Shown: positions 24,258 through 34,244 of the stretch, one piece after another
Position numbering within the stretch: the first letter of the stretch is position 1
Layout of the letters: every line of letters begins with the position of its first letter
From: Sphingomonadaceae bacterium
GTDB lineage: Bacteria; Pseudomonadota; Alphaproteobacteria; Sphingomonadales; Sphingomonadaceae
Length of the DNA stretch: 35,096 bases
Reading direction: 5' to 3'
Assembly: GCA_947472735.1 (NCBI GenBank)
Contig: CANJBY010000020.1
Location: forward strand, 1 to 35,096
The notes under the pieces: model-generated
What the model was told of the DNA's origin: nothing
Database searches by the model: none
What the model saw: the letters and a program-made list of their open reading frames with translations, nothing else
Program-made: the position numbers and the translations under genes

Positions 24258-25723
24258 GCCGCCGGCTCGACCGCTGCCGCTTCGCGCACCACCGCGCCTT
24301 GCTTGCGCAGCTCGGACTGCAGCAGCGACACGTCGAGTACGCGCGGCTGGCAGTTTTCAGACACGCTAAGCGCAGCGGCAGCGCCAGCGGCCTGGCCCGT
24401 GAGCCAGCATTGCGGAATCTCGCGCATGAAGCCGTGCGAATTGGCATCGCACGACATGTGGCGTCCGGCGGCCAGCAACCCATCGAGCCGCACCGGCACC
24501 AGTGAACCGTAAGGAACAGAGATCACCGGGAACTTGGGGCTGACTGAAGGGCTGACCCCGACCTCGTCAGGCGCGACCAGTCCGGCATCCCACTGCGAGC
24601 GCACGATCTTGCCCGCGCCCGCCAGGCGGCGGGTGTGCCGCACGCCCAGCTGCGATGCGCTTTGCAGCATGTAGGCCTGCTCGAAGCCCGGGGCATTCTC
24701 ACGGAAGAACTCGCAGTGCGTTGCCATGAAGCGGTGCGAGCGGATCTCGACCTCGGTCATGTCATCGACGTCGAGCGCAGAAAGTCCCGATTGGCGCGGC
24801 CCAAGGAATAGCGCGATGTCCTTGCGCCAGGATACGTAGGGCGGCTGGAAGAACCCTAGTCGCTCCCGGCCCAGCGCCATGAAGGCATTGAACTGGTCGG
24901 CATCGCTCGTGCGGAAATCGATCCAGCGGTCCATGTCGACCCCGCCGAGCATGAAGCCGGTGTTCATCGAGTGGTGAACATCGCCTTCTTCGATATCGCT
25001 TTCGAACTCACCCCCGGCGCGGGCGAAGATGTCGCCATCGCCGGTGCAATCAACCACCACCTTGGCGCGCAGTGCCTGGCGCCCGGCTTTGCTCTCGAAG
25101 ATCACCCCGCCCACCCGGCCGTCTTCCACGATTGGTATCGCCGCCCACGAATGGAGCACCAGCCGCACGCCGTGCTCCAGCAGCATTTCCTGACTGGCAA
25201 GCTTGAGACGCTCGGGATCAATGGTCGGCGCCCACGAAACGATGCCGTGGAAGGCTGATGTGCGCGAACCCCAGTATTTCGCAGCAACAGGATCGCGCGA
25301 GCCCCACAAGTCTTGCGAGGGTCCGGCCTTGCCCTCTGCCGGCAGCCGGTCGAGAATGTCTTCGGCAAAGCCCTTGATGATGTGGTTGCCGGACCAGTCC
25401 GTCATCCGGTCGATCCAGATGACCAGGCCGCCTGTCGAAAGCCCGCCGAGCGCATTGTAGCGTTCGAGCAGGACCACATCCGCACCGGTCTTGGCCGCAG
25501 CATAGGCCGCCGCCGTTCCGGCCGGGCCGCCGCCGACCACCAGCACATCGCAACTGTGGTAGACGGGGACCTTGCGGGCTTCCTCCTCGACATAGCCGAA
25601 GCCATTGCGGGGCGGGAGCGCGCGGCTGTTCGCCTCGAACACGTCGGAGGCGAGGAAGCGGTCGAGCGACTGCTTGACGGCGCGGGTGGTAGGCGGGGCG
25701 GAACCCTCGGGCGTTTCGCTCAT
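24254..25723 (-). CDS. FAD-dependent oxidoreductase
   Basis: A 489-residue flavoprotein of the FAD_oxidored type. The ADP-binding motif VVGGGPAGTAAAYAAAKTGADV (partly quoted) lies near residue 60, followed by LLERYNALGGLSTGG; DCTGDGDIFARAGGEFE and, near the C-terminus, LLAAGRHMSCDANSHGFMREIPQCWLTGQAAG are the other FAD-contact regions. About 50 residues precede the Rossmann fold and carry no signal peptide. It starts 6 bp after the TauD-type dioxygenase stop and is surely co-transcribed with it. This family oxidises or reduces varied ring compounds and hydroxy acids; the exact reaction cannot be read. Sequence is intact. Confidence 0.85.
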   Translation of the reverse strand: MSETPEGSAPPTTRAVKQSLDRFLASDVFEANSRALPPRNGFGYVEEEARKVPVYHSCDVLVVGGGPAGTAAAYAAAKTGADVVLLERYNALGGLSTGGLVIWIDRMTDWSGNHIIKGFAEDILDRLPAEGKAGPSQDLWGSRDPVAAKYWGSRTSAFHGIVSWAPTIDPERLKLASQEMLLEHGVRLVLHSWAAIPIVEDGRVGGVIFESKAGRQALRAKVVVDCTGDGDIFARAGGEFESDIEEGDVHHSMNTGFMLGGVDMDRWIDFRTSDADQFNAFMALGRERLGFFQPPYVSWRKDIALFLGPRQSGLSALDVDDMTEVEIRSHRFMATHCEFFRENAPGFEQAYMLQSASQLGVRHTRRLAGAGKIVRSQWDAGLVAPDEVGVSPSVSPKFPVISVPYGSLVPVRLDGLLAAGRHMSCDANSHGFMREIPQCWLTGQAAGAAAALSVSENCQPRVLDVSLLQSELRKQGAVVREAAAVEPAA

Positions 25724-25729
25724 CCGGGC

Positions 25730-26683
25730 TCAGGCCTCGGTCTTGATCAGCTTGGGCATTTCGGTGAACAGCCGGCTGAACGGATCGGGACCGGGATCGG
25801 CCTCGGTATGCTCGCGCACGGTGGTGCGATGCATGTCGCGGCGCTCGTTTACCGCATCGAATTCGCCACCGCGGTGCTGGGTGATCAGATTGTTCCAGAT
25901 CGTCATGTCGCCGACGTTCCACGAAACGGAGAAGACATATTCGGGCCGAACGATCCACTCATTGAGCTGGCGGATCAGCGCGCGGCCCTCTTCACGGTTC
26001 ATGCCAATGACATCACGGCAATGCGCCCCTACATACAGCGCCTTGCGGCCGGTCTTCTTGTCTTCGTAGATCATCTTGTGGCGGGCGAGCACGCGATCGT
26101 CGATTTCGGCTTCGTCGATATCGGCCCCGCCCTGCTTGCGCGACCACCACAGTGAATGATCGGCTTCCAGGGTTTCGAGCTTGTCCTTCATCTCCTGCGG
26201 AAGATCGTCGTAGGCGGAACGGGTGTCCGCAAACCAGGTGAGCCCGTCCTTCGAGGGGACTTCATGCGCGAGCAGCGCCGAATAGGCCGAGCGGACCGGC
26301 ATGAACGAGCTGTCCGTGTGCCACAGTTGATCGCCTTTGCGGTAGATCGCGGCGGAGGGATCGAGGTTGATCTCGTTATCCGGACCGAGGTTAGACGAGG
26401 CAAAGATCTCGGGCGGAAGCTGGCGCTTGGTCCGGCCGTTGCCCGAGCGTGACGGCGCCTTTTCGAGCACGCCGAAGATCCGGCTGAAAGCAATGTGCGA
26501 AGCATCGTCGAGCCCGGTGTCGCGATAGACCGTGACACCCCAGGTATCCTGCAGATCGACCAGCTTCTGCGCTACTTCAGGCGAAAGGGGCTGGGTCAGG
26601 TCCACGCCGGAGATTTCCGCTCCGAAGCGGGGCAGGATCGGGGTAACGGTGATATCGGCGACTGTATTAGGCACGTCGGGCAT
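25730..26683 (-). CDS. TauD/TfdA family Fe(II)/2-oxoglutarate-dependent dioxygenase
   Basis: A 317-residue non-haem iron dioxygenase. The iron ligands are H122 and D124 in WHTDSSF and H270 in the distal WNNLITQHRG; R286 region MHRTTVRE binds 2-oxoglutarate. The N-terminal half has the family's FGAEISGVDLTQPLS. The common WDN before the distal His is WNN here. The ATG at 26683 follows AAGGAAAGG; an upstream ATG-like start at 26752 falls inside the operator and is rejected. It hydroxylates an unknown substrate, typically next to a carboxylate, sulfonate or aryl ether, releasing an aldehyde in some members. It leads the leftward pair with the FAD oxidoreductase, under operator E. Confidence 0.9.
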   Translation of the reverse strand: MPDVPNTVADITVTPILPRFGAEISGVDLTQPLSPEVAQKLVDLQDTWGVTVYRDTGLDDASHIAFSRIFGVLEKAPSRSGNGRTKRQLPPEIFASSNLGPDNEINLDPSAAIYRKGDQLWHTDSSFMPVRSAYSALLAHEVPSKDGLTWFADTRSAYDDLPQEMKDKLETLEADHSLWWSRKQGGADIDEAEIDDRVLARHKMIYEDKKTGRKALYVGAHCRDVIGMNREEGRALIRQLNEWIVRPEYVFSVSWNVGDMTIWNNLITQHRGGEFDAVNERRDMHRTTVREHTEADPGPDPFSRLFTEMPKLIKTEA

Positions 26684-26741
26684 CCTTTCCTTGCCAGGCC
26701 GATGGCAAAATCCATCCTGCGGCGGCTTGACCGGGCCCGAT

Positions 26742-26761
26742 ATAAGTAACATGCTACATAG
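26742..26761. promoter_or_regulatory. operator E, CATG-centred regulon site in a divergent promoter
   Basis: GTAACATGCTAC with flanking TATAA and ATAG (CATG at 26750-26753) is the most diverged of the five sites but keeps the GTAA/TTAC arms of operator D. It lies between the leftward dioxygenase gene (59 bp away) and the rightward IlvD/Edd gene (57 bp away), so one bound protein could control both operons. Confidence 0.55.
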
Positions 26762-26783
26762 GTCAAATCAAATTACCAGACAA
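26755..26783 (-). promoter_or_regulatory. promoter of the dioxygenase/FAD oxidoreductase operon
   Basis: Reading left, TTGTCT (26783-26778), a 17-bp spacer and TATGTA (26760-26755) run into GCATG of operator E, the same geometry as at operators A, B and D. For the rightward dehydratase operon a TTGACC at 26727-26732 is the best -35, with a weak -10 (CATGCT) overlapping the operator. Confidence 0.45.
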
Positions 26784-26818
26784 ACGCACCCCGTTAAGCG
26801 CCTGCCGGAGGAGAAACC

Positions 26819-28492
26819 ATGCCCGCTTTGCGCAGCCTTTCCGCCGATTCCCCTTCTCGACGGTCACATTGGTACGCTCTCGGACTGACCGAGGCAGACA
26901 TGGCCAAGCCCAAGATCGCGGTGGTCAATTCCTCGTCCGAACTCGCGGTATGCTTTGCACATCTCGATGGCGTGGCGAAGGTTGTGAAGGAAGCGATTCG
27001 GGCGGCCGGCGGCGTCCCGTTTGAAGTCCGCACCACCGCCCCGTCTGACTTCATTACCGGTGCCGGACGCTCGGGCAGCTACATCCTTGCCGCGCGCGAT
27101 CTTGTGACCAACGATATCGAAGCGCAGGTCGAGGCGGCAATGCTTGACGGGATGGTCTGCCTCACCTCCTGCGACAAGACCCCTCCGGGGCACCTGATGG
27201 CGACGGGTCGGCTCAACATTCCAACGATTCTGGTGATCGGCGGCTATCAGGCCTCGGGCATGATCGGCGATGACCACATCGATCTTGAGGACTTGTGGTC
27301 AGGCACGATCGGCGCCCGGTTCGGCAAGCCGCCCAAGCATTCGCTCGAGCAAATGATCCCGCAGGCCGTGCGCGGACCCGGCGTGTGTGCCGGGATGGCC
27401 ACGGCCAACACCATGCACTGCGTGGTCGAGGCACTGGGCATGTGCATGCCCGGCTCCGCCCCGGTGCGCGCCAACAGCGAAAAGATGTTCGAGAAAGCGC
27501 GCGAGGCCGGTGCGCGGATCGTGGACATGGTGCTTGAAGGACTTACTCCGCGCAAGATCCTGACCGAATCCGCCTTTCGCAACGCAGTGTCGACAGTGCT
27601 GGCGGTTTCAGGCTCGATCAATGCGATCAAGCATCTCCAGGCCACCGCGGTTGAAGCCGGGACGAACGTCGACATTTTCGCGCTATGGGACGAAATCGGC
27701 CGCAAGGTCCCGATCCTGTCCGCAGTGCGGCCCAACGGGGCGGTGCGCATCGAGGGCTTCGAGGATGCCGGCGGCGCGCGCTCAACGCTCAAGCAACTGG
27801 AGCCGCTGCTGGCGCTCGACGCCATGACCGTAACGGGCAAGACCATGGGCGAGGAACTGGCCAGCGCGACAGTGGCGGATCCCGCGGTCATCCGTCCGCT
27901 GGACAATCCGATCGCTCCGGGCCCGGCAATCGTGATCCTCAAGGGCAGTCTCGCACCTGAGAGTGCGGTGGTGAAGCTGGGCATTCCCGATGGCAAGCGG
28001 CCGGAGTTTTTCGAAGGCAAGGCCAAGGTGTTCGAGGATAACGACTCCGCCCTGCAGGCCATTGAGGATGGCCAGATCGTGCCGGGCGACGTGCTGGTAT
28101 TGCGTACCCAGGGGCTCAAGGGTGGCCCGGCCATGGGCGGTGGCGCATCGCTGGTGCTGTTTGCGATCGACGCGGCCGGGATCGCGGCCGATGTGGCCTT
28201 CATCACCGACGGGCAGCTTTCGGGTCTCTGCCTCAAGGGACTGACCGTGGCCGAAGTCGCCCCGGAATCCGAAGCTGGCGGACCGCTCGGCCTGGTGCGC
28301 GATGGCGACGTGATTCGGATCGACGTGGCCAATCGCGGGCTCGACCTGCTGGTCGATCTCGCCGAACTTGCCACGCGCACGCCGCTCCGCAATGACTACC
28401 GCGTGCCGGCTTCGGGCTGGCTCGAACAATATCGCATTGCCGTCGAACCGATGTCGACCGGCGCAGTGCTCAATCCGACGGGAGATGCCTGA
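26819..28492 (+). CDS. IlvD/Edd family dehydratase
   Basis: A 557-residue iron-sulfur dehydratase of the IlvD/Edd superfamily, which removes water from 2,3-dihydroxy acids or sugar acids to give 2-keto acids. The three cluster cysteines are recognisable: C45 in the segment ELAVCFAHLD, C118 in TSCDKTPPG and C190 in GVCAGMATANTM. C-terminal landmarks GGPAMGGG and TDGQLSGLCLKG are present (the last usually ends SGG). Adjacent residues differ from true dihydroxyacid dehydratase (CDKTPPG rather than CDKTTP; AGMATANTM rather than GGMYTANTM), which with the catabolic setting argues for a sugar-acid or other hydroxy-acid dehydratase, not isoleucine synthesis. GGAGGAG precedes the ATG at 26819. It starts the operon with aconitase X. 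Confidence 0.88.
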   Translation: MPALRSLSADSPSRRSHWYALGLTEADMAKPKIAVVNSSSELAVCFAHLDGVAKVVKEAIRAAGGVPFEVRTTAPSDFITGAGRSGSYILAARDLVTNDIEAQVEAAMLDGMVCLTSCDKTPPGHLMATGRLNIPTILVIGGYQASGMIGDDHIDLEDLWSGTIGARFGKPPKHSLEQMIPQAVRGPGVCAGMATANTMHCVVEALGMCMPGSAPVRANSEKMFEKAREAGARIVDMVLEGLTPRKILTESAFRNAVSTVLAVSGSINAIKHLQATAVEAGTNVDIFALWDEIGRKVPILSAVRPNGAVRIEGFEDAGGARSTLKQLEPLLALDAMTVTGKTMGEELASATVADPAVIRPLDNPIAPGPAIVILKGSLAPESAVVKLGIPDGKRPEFFEGKAKVFEDNDSALQAIEDGQIVPGDVLVLRTQGLKGGPAMGGGASLVLFAIDAAGIAADVAFITDGQLSGLCLKGLTVAEVAPESEAGGPLGLVRDGDVIRIDVANRGLDLLVDLAELATRTPLRNDYRVPASGWLEQYRIAVEPMSTGAVLNPTGDA

Positions 28493-28495
28493 ACC

Positions 28496-29785
28496 ATGGT
28501 GCGACTGACTGATGCCGAACAGGCGATGTGCGATGGCGCACAAGGCCCGGCCGTCGCCAAGGCGATGGACCTGCTGATCCGATATGCCGAGGCGCTGGGA
28601 GCCGAAAGCTTCGTCGAGACGAACAATGTCGCCGGCGTCCCCGGCTCATCGACGCCCTGGCTCAAGCAGTACTACGCCGACCAGGGCGGTGATTACCGCG
28701 CGGTCTTTTCGCACTTCGATCTCGATTCCGACGAGACCGTCGATGTGCCGCGAATGAACGCCTTTTCCTGTCACCTGCAAGGCGGGATGGATCCGGAGCT
28801 GTGGCGCGAACAGGGTATGACCGAGGCGGCGCATGACAATTTCGTGGCCGACGAGAAAGACGTGGCTGCACACGGCATCCAGGTGCTGAAGACCTGCACA
28901 CCCTACATCGCCGGCAACGTCCCCGTGATGGGCGAGCACTGCGCCTGGATGGAATCCAGCGCGGTGGTGTTCTGCAATTCGGTGATCGGCGGGCGGACCA
29001 ATTGCGAGGGACGCGAATCAACCAGCGCGGCGATGCTGGCCAAGCGCATTCCCGACTGGGGCTTCCACCGCGACGAGTTCCGTCGCGGACAGCATTCGGC
29101 GCAGGTGCAGGTGCAGGTCGACGACGTGTTCGAATGGGGCATGCTCGGCTACTGGACCGGCGGCACGGTGGACGACACGATCCCGGTACTAGAGGGCCAG
29201 ATCGGCGCACCCTCGCTAATCCGGCACAAGCATTTCGGCGCGGCGGCGGCTTCGTCCGGCGGGGTCGAGATGTACCACATGGTCGGCATCACCCCCGAAG
29301 CGCCCAGTGCCGAGGCGGCCTTTGGCGGGGCACGGCGGGGCGAGCGCTTTGTCTACGATGCAGCAGCTCGCAAACGCACCTGGGAAAGCCTCAACAGCGT
29401 CGGCTCCTCGCGCGATGTCGATTTCATCATGCTCGGCTGCCCGCATTATTCGATCGAGCAGATCGCCGAGGCGGCGCACCTGATCGAGGGCCGGAAGGTT
29501 CACGCCAATACCCAGCTGTGGGTCTTCACCAGCCGCGCGGTCAAGGCCACCGCCGACGCCTGCGGCCATACCCGAGTGCTGCAGGAGGCGGGCGCCTATC
29601 TGATGACCGACACTTGTTCCGCCATCAGCCAGGCGGTGCCCAAGGGCACCAGAGTCGCCGGCTTCGACAGCGCCAAGCAGACGCACTACCTGCCGGCGAT
29701 CATGGGGATCGAAGGCTGGTACGGCACCCTTTCGGAATGCATCGACGCGGCCTGCACCAGCCGCTGGGAGGGGCGCCTATCATGA
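28496..29785 (+). CDS. aconitase X catalytic (large) subunit
   Basis: A 429-residue protein matching the aconitase X large domain (AcnX). Telling segments are KTCTPYIAGNVPVMGEHCAW, the ESSAVVFCNSVIGGRTNCEG stretch (partly quoted), MLGCPHYSIEQIAEAA and YLMTDTCSA, which carry the cysteines expected to hold the iron-sulfur cluster (C in TCTPY, GCPH and TDTC). Known bacterial AcnX proteins dehydrate cis-3-hydroxy-L-proline; archaeal ones dehydrate mevalonate 5-phosphate. The small domain is encoded as a separate overlapping gene, so this is the two-subunit form. The ATG at 28496 is 3 bp after the IlvD/Edd stop. The substrate here is not obviously hydroxyproline, since no proline-pathway partner gene is near. 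Confidence 0.87.
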   Translation: MVRLTDAEQAMCDGAQGPAVAKAMDLLIRYAEALGAESFVETNNVAGVPGSSTPWLKQYYADQGGDYRAVFSHFDLDSDETVDVPRMNAFSCHLQGGMDPELWREQGMTEAAHDNFVADEKDVAAHGIQVLKTCTPYIAGNVPVMGEHCAWMESSAVVFCNSVIGGRTNCEGRESTSAAMLAKRIPDWGFHRDEFRRGQHSAQVQVQVDDVFEWGMLGYWTGGTVDDTIPVLEGQIGAPSLIRHKHFGAAAASSGGVEMYHMVGITPEAPSAEAAFGGARRGERFVYDAAARKRTWESLNSVGSSRDVDFIMLGCPHYSIEQIAEAAHLIEGRKVHANTQLWVFTSRAVKATADACGHTRVLQEAGAYLMTDTCSAISQAVPKGTRVAGFDSAKQTHYLPAIMGIEGWYGTLSECIDAACTSRWEGRLS

Positions 29786-30228
29786 GCAGTGAAGTGATCG
29801 AACGCGAACCGGATATCGTGTTCATCGGACGCCGCGTGGTCGGCGGCATCGCCGAGGGCGAGGCGCTGGTCACCCGCGAGACAATTTCGGGCTGGGGCGG
29901 GGTCAATGCCATGACCGGCACCGTGATCGAAAACCGCCACGAACTGAAAGGCGTCAGCTTTGCCGGCAAGATCCTGGTCTTTCCCGGCGCCAAGGGCTCA
30001 TCCGGCTGGTCGGGGGTGTTTCACATGACCCGCCTTGCCGGGACCGCGCCGCTCGCCATGTTGTTCAACGTGATGACCACCAAAGCCGCGCTCGGCGCAG
30101 TCGTCACCCGGGTTCCCACGCTGACCGACTTCGATCGCGACCCGCTGGACTGCATCGAGACCGGCGACCGGGTGCGAGTAGATGGGGATGCAGGCACAGT
30201 GAAGGTCTGGAAAGCGCGCAGCAGCTAG
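29782..30228 (+). CDS. aconitase X swivel (small, DUF126) subunit
   Basis: A 148-residue small subunit of aconitase X (DUF126, the swivelling beta-barrel domain). The core GEALVTRETISGWGGVNAMTG is followed by GTVIENRHELKGVSFAGKIL and PGAKGSSGWSGVF, where the Ser pair in GSS is the expected catalytic base region. Its ATG overlaps the TGA of the large subunit (ATGA, 29782-29785), so the two are made together. The first 15 residues are a short acidic extension. It ends 2 bp before the stop of a convergent AraC-family gene. Assignment is strong because the overlap and both conserved blocks agree. Confidence 0.87.
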   Translation: MSSEVIEREPDIVFIGRRVVGGIAEGEALVTRETISGWGGVNAMTGTVIENRHELKGVSFAGKILVFPGAKGSSGWSGVFHMTRLAGTAPLAMLFNVMTTKAALGAVVTRVPTLTDFDRDPLDCIETGDRVRVDGDAGTVKVWKARSS

Positions 30229-30230
30229 TC

Positions 30231-31034
30231 TTACTGCCAAGGACGCCTTGCCCCAGGAGCCACCCGTTCGATCGCCTCGAGCCGGCGCGCCTGGCGAGAT
30301 TCGAGCGCCAGGGTCAGGATCGGCTGCGGGGTAGCCACGAACTGGCTTGGCGCCATGCCGAACAATTCGGTGAACTCGCGGATCAGGTAGCTCTGATCAT
30401 AGTAACGCAGTTCCAATTCGTCGGCTTCGGCCTCGTCGGCAACGCCGCGTAACTGGCTGGCCATGTCCAGCGCCCGGGCGCGACGCAGGACCTTCTTCGG
30501 GCTCATCCCGAAATCACGTCGCACGATCCGCTCCAGCCGGCGCAATTCGATCCCGCCTTGCCGGGCGATCTCGGCCACTGGAAGCGTCGGGTTGGCCATG
30601 CTCACCGCTTCGAAATAAACGCTGACCGGGTCCGGCTCCACCGCGCCCGTCTCTTTCAGGATCATCCTGATCATGTCCTCGAGCAGTTGGAGGCACTCTT
30701 CGGCGCTGGCGCAGGCTTCGAGCCCGGACAAAGCAGCACTGCCGGGCAGGCCGTATTCGTCGCAAGTCCGGATCCGATCTATGATGTCGGCAGTGTTGAA
30801 CTTCATCACGGCAAAGCCCGCGCCAGGGCGCAGCGAAATGCCGATGCTGGTGAAGCTCCCGCTCACGGTCACGGGCATGAGCCGGCTCTGCGGACCGAAG
30901 ATCAGTGCAGTCCGTGCTTCCCGCTTCAGCCCTTCCGCCGTTTGAGCGGTCCACTCTCCCCGCAACTGCATACGGATGGTGGTCGTATCGTTGAACAACC
31001 CGCAATCGATTGTGTGGCCTACGGGAATTTCCAC
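30231..31034 (-). CDS. AraC family transcriptional regulator
   Basis: A 267-residue regulator with a C-terminal AraC-type double helix-turn-helix: VAEIARQGGIELRRLERIVRRDFGMSP for the first and DQSYLIREFTELFGMAPSQF for the second. The N-terminal two thirds form a beta-rich ligand domain (IRMQLRGEWTAQT; VSGSFTSIGISLRPGAG). It starts with GTG at 31034; the frame is open further upstream to a stop near 31110 but holds no better start. It converges on the aconitase X operon and lies back-to-back with hisN across 277 bp. It may sense a pathway compound and activate nearby genes; direct evidence is lacking. Confidence 0.85.
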   Translation of the reverse strand: MEIPVGHTIDCGLFNDTTTIRMQLRGEWTAQTAEGLKREARTALIFGPQSRLMPVTVSGSFTSIGISLRPGAGFAVMKFNTADIIDRIRTCDEYGLPGSAALSGLEACASAEECLQLLEDMIRMILKETGAVEPDPVSVYFEAVSMANPTLPVAEIARQGGIELRRLERIVRRDFGMSPKKVLRRARALDMASQLRGVADEAEADELELRYYDQSYLIREFTELFGMAPSQFVATPQPILTLALESRQARRLEAIERVAPGARRPWQ

Positions 31035-31311
31035 ATCCGTCGCGTATAGGCGGGGCGATCCACGGTGCGAGGTCAGCCGATGGTGCCCGGTTATAGGACA
31101 GCGGTTGACCTAGCCGGGACACACCGTGACGCGGTATGAACGCGCTGTCGAACGCCGGTGTCCCCCGCTTGACCATGTGTGGCGACCGTTCCCTATCCTT
31201 AGGTGTCGAATTTGTACAATAAGCCCGCGACATTGCAAGATTTAGCCTCCCTAATGTTAAGGAAGCGGCAAGACTTGACCGAACGCGCGCAATCTGGGCA
31301 CAGAATATTCA

Positions 31312-32094
31312 ATGAAGCTTGATGACGATATTGCCCTTGCCCTGCGACTGGCCGACGCCGCAGGAGGCATCATCAAACCCTATTTCCGCTCGCCGATGTC
31401 CAGCGAACGCAAGGGGGATGCGACACCCGTGACAATCGCCGATCGCGAAGCGGAGGAGGCGATGCGCCGTATTCTGAAGGCGGAAGCGCCGCGCGATGCC
31501 GTCCACGGCGAAGAATTCGGGGCAACGGCCGGGAATTCCGGCCGCACCTGGGTGCTCGATCCTATCGATGGAACGGCAGGCTTTCTGGCGGGGCGCCCGA
31601 TCTTCGGGACGCTGATCGCGTTGGTGGTGGAAGGCTGGCCCGTGCTTGGTGTGATTGACCAGCCCATCACCGGCGAACGCTGGATTGGCGCCAGCGGCCG
31701 GGCGACCACGCTGAATGGCCGCGAAGTGCGCACCCGCACATGTCGCAACCTGTCGGACGCGACGCTCGCTACCACCGGGCCGCATTATTTCGATAACCAC
31801 GAAGGCGGACACTTCATGGCGCTCGCCGCGAAGACGGACCACCGCCGGATGGTGATGGGCGGCGATTGCTACAATTACGCCCAGCTCGCGACCGGCCAGC
31901 TCGACATCGTCTGCGAAGCCAATCTCAAGCTGCATGACTGGGCGGCGCTGGTCCCGGTGGTCGAGGGCGCTGGCGGGATGATGTGCGACTGGAATGGCGA
32001 CCCGCTCCACGCGGCGAGCACCGGCCACGTGCTGGCGCTGGGAGATCCCGCCCGGCTGGAGGATGTGGTCGAGGCGCTTGCCTGCGAACACTGA
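31312..32094 (+). CDS. hisN: inositol monophosphatase family phosphatase, HisN-type histidinol-phosphatase
   Basis: A 260-residue Mg-dependent phosphatase. Metal-binding motifs: HGEE (E67, E68), WVLDPIDGTAGF (D83, D86) and LKLHDWAALVPVVEGAGG near the C-terminus. The overall pattern, including GRPIFGTLIALV, is that of HisN, the histidinol-phosphate phosphatase of alphaproteobacteria, rather than of inositol or 3'-phosphoadenosine phosphatases. If so it is a histidine-synthesis gene and marks return to core chromosome. The ATG at 31312 has a poor ribosome site, and a second ATG at 31396 is too far in. It is 41 bp from the stop of the convergent sugar-kinase gene. A role on other sugar phosphates cannot be ruled out. 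Confidence 0.82.
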   Translation: MKLDDDIALALRLADAAGGIIKPYFRSPMSSERKGDATPVTIADREAEEAMRRILKAEAPRDAVHGEEFGATAGNSGRTWVLDPIDGTAGFLAGRPIFGTLIALVVEGWPVLGVIDQPITGERWIGASGRATTLNGREVRTRTCRNLSDATLATTGPHYFDNHEGGHFMALAAKTDHRRMVMGGDCYNYAQLATGQLDIVCEANLKLHDWAALVPVVEGAGGMMCDWNGDPLHAASTGHVLALGDPARLEDVVEALACEH

Positions 32095-32134
32095 CATCGG
32101 CGGTCAATTGCGGCCGTGGAATCCGGCCCACGGC

Positions 32135-33145
32135 CTAGCCGGCCCAGCTTCGCCAGGCATTGACCAAAGCGTCGGGCACACCAAAGCCCCCGCTTTTCGT
32201 GATCAACGTGAATGTGGTTCCAGCCGCTTCCCCACGAGCAACCGGCATCCCGGGCTCCAGCGCTCCCGCAGGCCGAAGCACTTCCAGGCCGGCCTCGCGA
32301 ATGAATGCTGACGCTGTGTCTCCGCCGCTTAGCAGGATGGTGGCAACGCCCGATTCCCTCGCCTGGACCAGGGCGCGCTGTGCCAGCTCTGCCGCGACCT
32401 CGGCCGGGTTCATCTGACCTGAGGGCGGCAGCAACACGATCGGGCGTTCTCCGGGCAATTCGGTCCGCGCGAGAACTGACAACTGTTCCAGCGTGATCGG
32501 ATCACGCGACCCGATGGCCATGATCATGCGCCGCTCCCGCACTGATTGCGGTGCGGGTACCGCTACCGGCTCTATCTGCGGTCCCGCCATTGCCAGCGCC
32601 AGAGCTTCGGCCAGCCCGCTGGCGCCGACCGCCAGAAGTCCGGTTCCGCCAGCCAAGATCGTCTCGGCCACGGCGCGCATCGCTACGAGGTCGGTGCAAT
32701 CGGGCACGTGCCAATCCGGCAGCGCGGGAATGCGGATCGCGGCGTCGACGCCAAATCCTTTAACCATGCCGCCCCGCACCAGCCGGCCCATTGCCGGAAT
32801 CGCCGGAGCGACGACCACGTGAGCGCGGCCGCTGCCATCCCAAAGCGCACAGACTTCCGCCTGCACATGGCCCTTCATCCGCGAATCTATCTTCTTGAAC
32901 AACACGGTCGGGGAAAGCGGTCCGAGCAGGGCCCAGGCAGCACTGACTGCCGCTGCCGCCGCTTCACGCGATAGCGCCCGGCTCTCGGTGTTGACTGCAA
33001 CCACTTGCGGCAGCGCCCTCGGCAGGCTCCGCAAGGCTGCAACCGAGGTCGCGACGGACACCGATAGCCCGGCCCGCGCAAACGGTTCGGAACTGTCGAG
33101 CGCGCCGGTCAGATCATCGGCCACCACGGCCAGCCGCAAGCCCAT
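32135..33145 (-). CDS. four-carbon acid sugar kinase family (DUF1537) protein
   Basis: A 336-residue kinase of the DUF1537 family, whose studied members phosphorylate D-threonate, D-erythronate or 3-oxo-tetronates at C4. The N-terminal VVADDLTGALDSSEPFARAG and KKIDSRMKGHV and the C-terminal LSGGDTASAFI, EPGMPVARGE and ITKSGGFG are characteristic, the last forming the ATP site. It is shorter than the usual 400-430 residues, mostly in the middle, yet keeps both ends, so it looks intact. The ATG at 33145 follows GGGGAGGA. It is divergent from a PdxA-type dehydrogenase, the usual partner that oxidises the 4-phosphate product toward dihydroxyacetone phosphate. Confidence 0.83.
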   Translation of the reverse strand: MGLRLAVVADDLTGALDSSEPFARAGLSVSVATSVAALRSLPRALPQVVAVNTESRALSREAAAAAVSAAWALLGPLSPTVLFKKIDSRMKGHVQAEVCALWDGSGRAHVVVAPAIPAMGRLVRGGMVKGFGVDAAIRIPALPDWHVPDCTDLVAMRAVAETILAGGTGLLAVGASGLAEALALAMAGPQIEPVAVPAPQSVRERRMIMAIGSRDPITLEQLSVLARTELPGERPIVLLPPSGQMNPAEVAAELAQRALVQARESGVATILLSGGDTASAFIREAGLEVLRPAGALEPGMPVARGEAAGTTFTLITKSGGFGVPDALVNAWRSWAG

Positions 33146-33270
33146 TTACAAAGTCCTCCCCGACCCGGGATCATGCCCGGTCGCCGGCCAGCATAACCGA
33201 TTTGGCCTTTGCGGCCAGACTCGCATCGGCTAGTCGGCACCCGGACCGGGTAATGGGAGCCGGCTAGACC

Positions 33271-34242
<972 letters not shown>

Positions 34243-34244
34243 AC

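Noticed and set aside
31200..31311. Possible hisN promoter (TTGCAA or TTGACC boxes)
   Set aside because: Neither box has a -10 hexamer at 16-18 bp, and no CATG operator is present.
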